Assembly: GCA_949752745.1 (NCBI GenBank)
Contig: OX457033.1
Span: 13,260,448 to 13,324,447 of the forward strand
DNA: 64,000 bases
Source: Protula sp. h YS-2021
Taxonomy: Eukaryota; Annelida; Polychaeta; Sabellida; Serpulidae
Reading direction: 5' to 3'
Below, piece after piece: positions 60,358 through 64,000 of this stretch. The position numbers and the translations under genes are program-made. The number at the start of each line of letters is the position of its first letter. Position 1 is the first letter of the stretch. The notes beneath the pieces were generated by a model that worked only from the letters and a program-made list of their open reading frames with translations, was not told where the DNA came from and did not search any database.

Positions 60358-61029
60358 ATGGAGAACAAGACAAGCAACGCAGCGCAGCGTAGCGCAGCAG
60401 CGCAGCGCAGCAGCAGCAGCAGCTTTAAAATTAGTGCTAACTTAACCATTACTGTGGAGCATGGAGAATATGGGCCATTTCTACGCATCACACGTGGAGA
60501 GAGATGGTGTGCTTATTCACCATCTTTGTGGAAGATTGTGTGCCAGAGCTTGAAAAATTTACGCGACATTGGCTTCAAACTATACTTAACGCAAACGAAG
60601 TGGCTTGAAGTCATTTCATACTTGGATATGCGCTATGTGAGTTTTGTGCGCACATCACGGTTTGAAGGGAAAGAATACACACATCACATCAACATGAATG
60701 ATGGTGAATGGGAGACACGGCTTCAGGTGATGGACAACATCAACTCAGCCCTATCACCATGTGAGGAATGTCATGACAAGAAAGCGATCATCAAGCTGCA
60801 AAAGGATGGTCGGATGAAGGTGTCAAAGCTATCCAAGAAAAGGCTGGCTGAAGTTCAGTTGGAGAACATGAACGTGCAAAATCAACTTGGACTTACCTGC
60901 GACTATTGCGGTGCTTGTGGATATATGGAGGATTATCAGTGCCACTGCCACAAGTATAATTGCAAGTTGTGTGAACCAAACAACTTCTGCGGCAAGTGTG
61001 GAGTACTTAAAGTCTGTGAAGCAAAGTAG
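60358..61029 (+). CDS. Zinc-ribbon protein, tandem copy 1 (223 aa)
   Basis: The ATG at 60358 is preferred over the earlier non-ATG open frame, which runs through the TATA box. Residues 1-20 are Ala/Gln/Ser-rich from a GCAGC microsatellite. The middle (about 25-130) has strand-rich segments (FKISANLTITVEHGEYGPFL, FKLYLTQTKWLEVISYLDMR) that recall PC4-type single-strand-DNA-binding domains reported in Polintons; that is only a guess. After a CEEC pair and a Lys-rich linker, the C-terminus carries closely spaced Cys/His pairs (CDYCGACG, CHCHKYNCKLC, CGKCG) for two or more zinc ions. Its neighbour at 61196 is a clear tandem duplicate. Confidence 0.8.
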   Translation: MENKTSNAAQRSAAAQRSSSSSFKISANLTITVEHGEYGPFLRITRGERWCAYSPSLWKIVCQSLKNLRDIGFKLYLTQTKWLEVISYLDMRYVSFVRTSRFEGKEYTHHINMNDGEWETRLQVMDNINSALSPCEECHDKKAIIKLQKDGRMKVSKLSKKRLAEVQLENMNVQNQLGLTCDYCGACGYMEDYQCHCHKYNCKLCEPNNFCGKCGVLKVCEAK

Positions 61030-61110
61030 AAGTCAGAACTTACTCGATTTCACGATGGATGAGTTGAAGTGAATTCAAAACTTTGCAAAATGTTTGGGTA
61101 TATAGTTGGA

Positions 61111-61118
61111 CATAAAAG
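61111..61118 (+). promoter_or_regulatory. TATA-like box of tandem copy 2 (weakened)
   Basis: CATAAAAG, aligned with TATAAAAG at 60273 in the duplicated copy, about 80 bases before the ATG at 61196. The T-to-C change may weaken it; a second TATATA lies 10 bases upstream. Confidence 0.5.
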
Positions 61119-61195
61119 GTAGTGAACTCAGCAGAGTGGAGTCATTTCTCAGCAGACAGTTGGAGGGAGTGGATCATCAATACATTGTGGCAGTC

Positions 61196-61864
61196 ATGGA
61201 GAACAAGACAAGCAACGCAGCGCAGCGTAACGCAGCAGCGCAGCGCAGCAGCAGCAGCAGCTTTAAAATTAGTGCTAACTTAACCATTACTGTGGAGCAT
61301 GGAGAATATGGGCCATTTCTACGAATCAAACGTGGAGGGCATTGGGTTGCTTTATCACCATGTTCGTGGAAGTGTATATGTGAGAAATTTAGAAATTTAT
61401 ACACCATTGGCTTCAAAGTATACTTAACGCAAACGAAGTGGCTTGAAGTCATTTCATACTTGGATATGCGCTATGTGAGTTTTGTGCGCACGTCACGGTT
61501 TGAAGGGAAAGAATACACACATCACATCAACATGGATGATGGTGAATGGGAGACATTGCTTCAGGAGATGGATAACATTAACTCAGTCTTGTTACCATGT
61601 ACGGAATGTCATACCATAAATCCTATCAAGCTGCGAAAGGATGGTCGGATGAAGGTGTCAAAGCTATCCAAGAAAAGGCTGGCTGAAGTTCAGTTGGAGA
61701 ACATGAACGTACAAAATCAACTTGGACTTACCTGCGAGTATTGCGGTGCTTGTGGATATGTGGAAGATTATCATTGCCACTGCCACAAGTATAATTGCAA
61801 GTTGTGTGAACCAAACAATTTCTGCGGCAAGTGTGGAGTACTTAAAGTCTGTGAAGCAAAGTAA
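61196..61864 (+). CDS. Zinc-ribbon protein, tandem copy 2 (222 aa)
   Basis: Collinear with copy 1 at 60358. Differences cluster in the middle of the first domain (RIKRGGHWVALSPCSWKCIC here; ITRGERWCAYSPSLWKIVCQ there) and in the linker around the first Cys pair (CTEC here, CEEC there). The C-terminal Cys/His cluster is nearly identical and no zinc ligand is lost. The duplication unit also contains a decayed tail of the upstream gene (about 61036-61090) that now serves only as promoter sequence. Function unknown; both copies look intact. Confidence 0.8.
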   Translation: MENKTSNAAQRNAAAQRSSSSSFKISANLTITVEHGEYGPFLRIKRGGHWVALSPCSWKCICEKFRNLYTIGFKVYLTQTKWLEVISYLDMRYVSFVRTSRFEGKEYTHHINMDDGEWETLLQEMDNINSVLLPCTECHTINPIKLRKDGRMKVSKLSKKRLAEVQLENMNVQNQLGLTCEYCGACGYVEDYHCHCHKYNCKLCEPNNFCGKCGVLKVCEAK

Positions 61865-61888
61865 AAGCCCACAAGACACTGAAACAAG

Positions 61889-62215
61889 ATGGACGCATGT
61901 TTTAAAAATGCTTATATTGACTTGATGATTGCTAAACTTGCTTGCTGTGGCACTCCAGACTATCAACTTTATCATTTGGATGCTTTTTGGGATGTTGTAC
62001 ATCATAGTCTTGATGTGATTGAACTGCATTCAAGATTTCTTGGAGAATGTCATAAAATTGGAATAGAAGAAGATCCTGACTTTGACTTTGATTCTGCACT
62101 TTATTCTGCTCGTACTGATGTAGAAGTATATTTCACCGTAGTGGATCATTTGAGAGATTGTTGTAAAGAAGAAGAGGAAACCGAGCAGCTTTATCAGGTA
62201 AGAGAACCTTTTTAA
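61889..62215 (+). CDS. Uncharacterised Polinton accessory protein (108 aa; possible spliced form)
   Basis: From the ATG at 61889. Helical, acidic C-terminus (EEDPDFDFDSALYSARTDVE ... KEEEET). A strong donor (CAG/GTAAGA, exon end 62197) and acceptor (ttttattacag/GAAG, exon start 62362) would remove 164 bases and add eight codons to a stop at 62383-62385. The two forms differ only in the last few residues. The spliced form would be 110 residues, the same as the product at 62953. Family unknown; it is loosely like the products at 59843 and 62953. Confidence 0.65.
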   Translation: MDACFKNAYIDLMIAKLACCGTPDYQLYHLDAFWDVVHHSLDVIELHSRFLGECHKIGIEEDPDFDFDSALYSARTDVEVYFTVVDHLRDCCKEEEETEQLYQVREPF

Positions 62216-62253
62216 TCATCTTTGTAACAACATAGTGAATTGATAACATAACA

Positions 62254-62385
62254 ATGTTTTTCTTACTAGCAAATTTAGTTTTATGTGAGTGGTTTCAACG
62301 TAAACCAAGAAAGAACATGATAGAAGAGGCAGCAAATATATTAAAAGATATTTTATTACAGGAAGAAACCGACATGTCAGAATAA
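62254..62385 (+). CDS. Possible 43-aa membrane-anchored micro-protein (competes with the spliced reading)
   Basis: The ATG at 62254 opens a hydrophobic N-terminus (MFFLLANLVLCEWF) followed by a basic patch and an amphipathic acidic helix, stopping at 62383-62385. It would be a single-pass protein of the kind found in small DNA viruses. The same stretch can be an intron of the gene at 61889, so only one of the two readings may be real. Confidence 0.3.
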   Translation: MFFLLANLVLCEWFQRKPRKNMIEEAANILKDILLQEETDMSE

Positions 62386-62407
62386 AAACAACAGAAACAA
62401 AGTCAAC

Positions 62408-62769
62408 ATGGAGAATCTTGTACTATTCAGCGGTCATAAGGACGTTCTTTCAAACATGTTTCCAACACGACTTGAAAAGTATATTACTTCAGCCATTGTG
62501 TCATCCAGAAATGGATATGAAGCGAAACGTATTGCTAAAGGGATAAAGCCATGTCCTTACCAGTGAAGAGAAGTAAAATGCAAGATGTTTTACAAGTCAA
62601 ATGGAATCAGTGTGTATTGTTTCGCAACAAGTTGAAAGAATGTAAAGACAAAACTTTAGTTGAAGCAGCGTATGATCATTGGTGGGGAGCTGGTGTGAAA
62701 CAAGTGTCATCTGGATATCCTGGTCAGAATATTATGGGAAAGTTGTTAGAACTGTTGTGTGAGACTTGA
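62408..62769 (+). pseudogene. Broken NADAR-domain (YbiA-like) gene
   Basis: Two overlapping frames. The first (62408-62566) has the N-terminal NADAR signature FSGHKDVLSNMFP and later GYEAKRIAKGIK. The second (62551-62769) has the C-terminal half: VLQVKWNQCVLFRNKL, LVEAAYDHWWGAG, and GQNIMGKLLELL. NADAR proteins act on ADP-ribose-type N-glycosidic bonds (YbiA). One frameshift around 62551-62566 separates the halves. The segment between the LSN motif and the AKRI helix is too short, so the conserved Ser-Glu-His-type region seems deleted. Probably a dead cargo gene of the Polinton. Confidence 0.75.
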
Positions 62770-62822
62770 TGTGCAGACGTGTGAACATGGAGAAGTGTGT
62801 TAAGTGAACAGCAACTGGAAAA

Positions 62823-62922
62823 AACTTGCTGAATTTGACAGACTTATGCTACATTGCCGGAGCAGCATAACTTGCTAAACCTGACAGACTTGTGCTACAT
62901 TGTCGGAGCAGCATAACTTGCT
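62823..62922. repeat. 46-bp direct repeat, two copies plus a partial third
   Basis: aacttgct..a..tgacagactt followed by tgctacattg.cggagcagcat, at 62823-62868 and 62869-62914, then aacttgctgcattga. It lies in the gap before the gene at 62953. Confidence 0.9.
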
Positions 62923-62952
62923 GCATTGATTCAAGACTCACAAGACTGCATA

Positions 62953-63285
62953 ATGGCGGACATGACACTGAGACAATATAATGTGCAAAAAGCTTATTGT
63001 GAAGAAATGTTATCAGCTGTAAAAAAGTTTGCCTATTTAGTCTGTCCTGCTTGTCAACATGAAGAGTGTTCAGAACATACTTTTCATACTGCATGTGTTT
63101 ATACATATTGGAATGAAGCTAAATATTACATTCATTTAGATAAAGTGTTAGAGAATGCAAATCAACGTTGTGAGAAATATGGTGTAGATGCTATTACATT
63201 GGATGAACTCAGTCATTGGTTAGTGTTCATTGAAGACCAATGGTCTCCAGTGATTCATACCATTGTATCCATACTTGATTTGTAA
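62953..63285 (+). CDS. Uncharacterised Polinton accessory protein (110 aa, with CPAC...C pairs)
   Basis: The ATG at 62953 (MADMTLRQYNVQKAYC...) is the first ATG of a longer open frame. It has a possible zinc knuckle (CPACQHEECSEHTFHTACVY) between helical parts and a hydrophobic C-terminus (WSPVIHTIVSILDL). The W..A...Y..L, C..YG, W and final-helix layout resembles the proteins at 59843 and 61889. Function unknown. It lies between the broken NADAR gene and the integrase. Confidence 0.7.
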   Translation: MADMTLRQYNVQKAYCEEMLSAVKKFAYLVCPACQHEECSEHTFHTACVYTYWNEAKYYIHLDKVLENANQRCEKYGVDAITLDELSHWLVFIEDQWSPVIHTIVSILDL

Positions 63286-63338
63286 AAACTTGTTAGTTAA
63301 GTTATAAATGCATGTTAGTTAAGTGATGTTGGTTGAGT

Positions 63339-63346
63339 TATAAAAT
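63339..63346 (+). promoter_or_regulatory. TATA box of the integrase gene
   Basis: TATAAAAT 44 bases before the integrase ATG. An AATAAA overlaps it (63344-63349) and could be the polyadenylation signal of the preceding gene. Confidence 0.55.
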
Positions 63347-63389
63347 AAAAGCTGTTCTGTTGAGAAGGTGGTTTTCATTCGGTGTGACC

Positions 63390-64000
63390 ATGTCGACGTG
63401 GAAAGACTACTTGACCAATATTTACTTCAAACCTGGACAGCCTGGAGCATTTGCTGGTCCTTACAAACTGTATCACATCTTACGAAAACATAATCAACCA
63501 GTCACACATTCACAAGTGAAGAAATGGCTACAGGATCAAGATGCTTTTAGTTTACTACAACCTGTCAAATACAGGTTCAAAAGACAACGTGTGATTACAC
63601 GTGGTATTGATGATATGTGGGATATTGATTTGGCTGATATGGGAAACATAGCTCCCTATAATGATGACATACGCTTTTTACTCATTGTCATTGATGTGTT
63701 TTCCAAATATGTCTGGGTACAGCCAATACCTAATAAATCACATACCAGCGTCATACAAGCTTTCCAAAAGATTTTTCATGACACACGACGAAGACCGCGA
63801 ACTCTAAGGTCTGATAAAGGAACAGAATTTAAAAACAGATGGGTGAAAGCATTTTTGAAGAAAGAAGGAATTCATGCTTATACCACAAAGAATGAAACCA
63901 AAGCCAACTTTGCTGAAAGAGTCATTCGTACTCTGAAGGGAATGATGTATCGGTATTTTCTACATAATCAAACTTACCGTTACTTAGACATTCTTCCAGA
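63390..64000 (+). CDS. Polinton/Maverick integrase, 5' part (cut by the window edge)
   Basis: The ATG at 63390 opens a frame without stops to the window end (about 203 codons). After an N-terminal DNA-binding-like region comes a retroviral-type rve core: first catalytic Asp in MWDIDLADM, second in RSDKGTEFKNRW, Glu in NFAERVIRTLKG. The D-35-E spacing and neighbours match integrases of Polintons and adintoviruses rather than LTR retroelements, and the context (no gag/pol, many small genes with TATA boxes) agrees. All three catalytic residues are present. The C-terminal part lies beyond 64000. Confidence 0.92.
   Translation, partial: MSTWKDYLTNIYFKPGQPGAFAGPYKLYHILRKHNQPVTHSQVKKWLQDQDAFSLLQPVKYRFKRQRVITRGIDDMWDIDLADMGNIAPYNDDIRFLLIVIDVFSKYVWVQPIPNKSHTSVIQAFQKIFHDTRRRPRTLRSDKGTEFKNRWVKAFLKKEGIHAYTTKNETKANFAERVIRTLKGMMYRYFLHNQTYRYLDILP

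Noticed and set aside
61177..62029. Minus-strand frames opposite the zinc-ribbon and helical genes
   Set aside because: Antisense shadows; the plus-strand frames have TATA boxes, duplication and Cys/His conservation.

Overview
This is animal nuclear DNA: large introns with GT/AG boundaries, microsatellites and minisatellites everywhere, Tc1, pogo, LINE, DIRS and Polinton-type mobile DNA, and a 200-base assembly gap at 27623-27822. A single-copy gene with the whole vertebrate pappalysin architecture, together with this repeat content (GACCTTGACC-rich families, CGGA-rich element tails, Polinton genes), suggests a marine invertebrate. I cannot fix the phylum from sequence alone.

The backbone is one minus-strand gene running from 55979 (signal peptide) down to 6477 (stop). 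I rebuilt 22 coding exons by reading splice sites by eye. Every junction keeps the phase, and the sum is 4866 bases (1621 residues plus stop). Domain order is that of pappalysin (PAPP-A/PAPP-A2): signal peptide and propeptide with an RVKR site, laminin-G-like domain, two Lin12/Notch repeats, a metzincin zinc-protease core (HELGHALGLWH), a central region with a CGDG...GEQCDDGN Cys-rich repeat, about five sushi (CCP) modules, and a third Lin12/Notch repeat. Near the left edge (103-507) the last exon of an unidentified plus-strand gene ends tail-to-tail with it.

The introns hold most of the mobile and repeat DNA: a 51-bp minisatellite that surrounds exon 12 and carries copies of its splice acceptor; an intact Tc1 transposase (15223-16245); three TA-flanked pogo/Tigger-like elements, one keeping a CENP-B-type DNA-binding fragment; an intact tRNA-Ser(AGA) gene; a DIRS-type tyrosine-recombinase retroelement relic; a 0.77-kb terminal-inverted-repeat element; and, in the first intron, a 6.2-kb structure bounded by hairpin-containing inverted repeats with a second 1.8-kb inverted-repeat element nested in it. 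Left of the gene are a separate 51-bp minisatellite (1955-3690) and a LINE relic.

Right of the gene lie a 1-kb foldback element (57155-58170), several short-period satellites, and then the accessory end of a Maverick/Polinton-like (adintovirus-like) element (about 59.6 kb to the window edge). It has compact same-strand genes with their own TATA boxes: a helical protein, a tandem pair of zinc-ribbon proteins, more small helical proteins, a broken NADAR-domain gene, and a retroviral-type integrase cut by the window edge. The rest of that element (polymerase, capsid genes, other terminal repeat) would lie beyond 64000.
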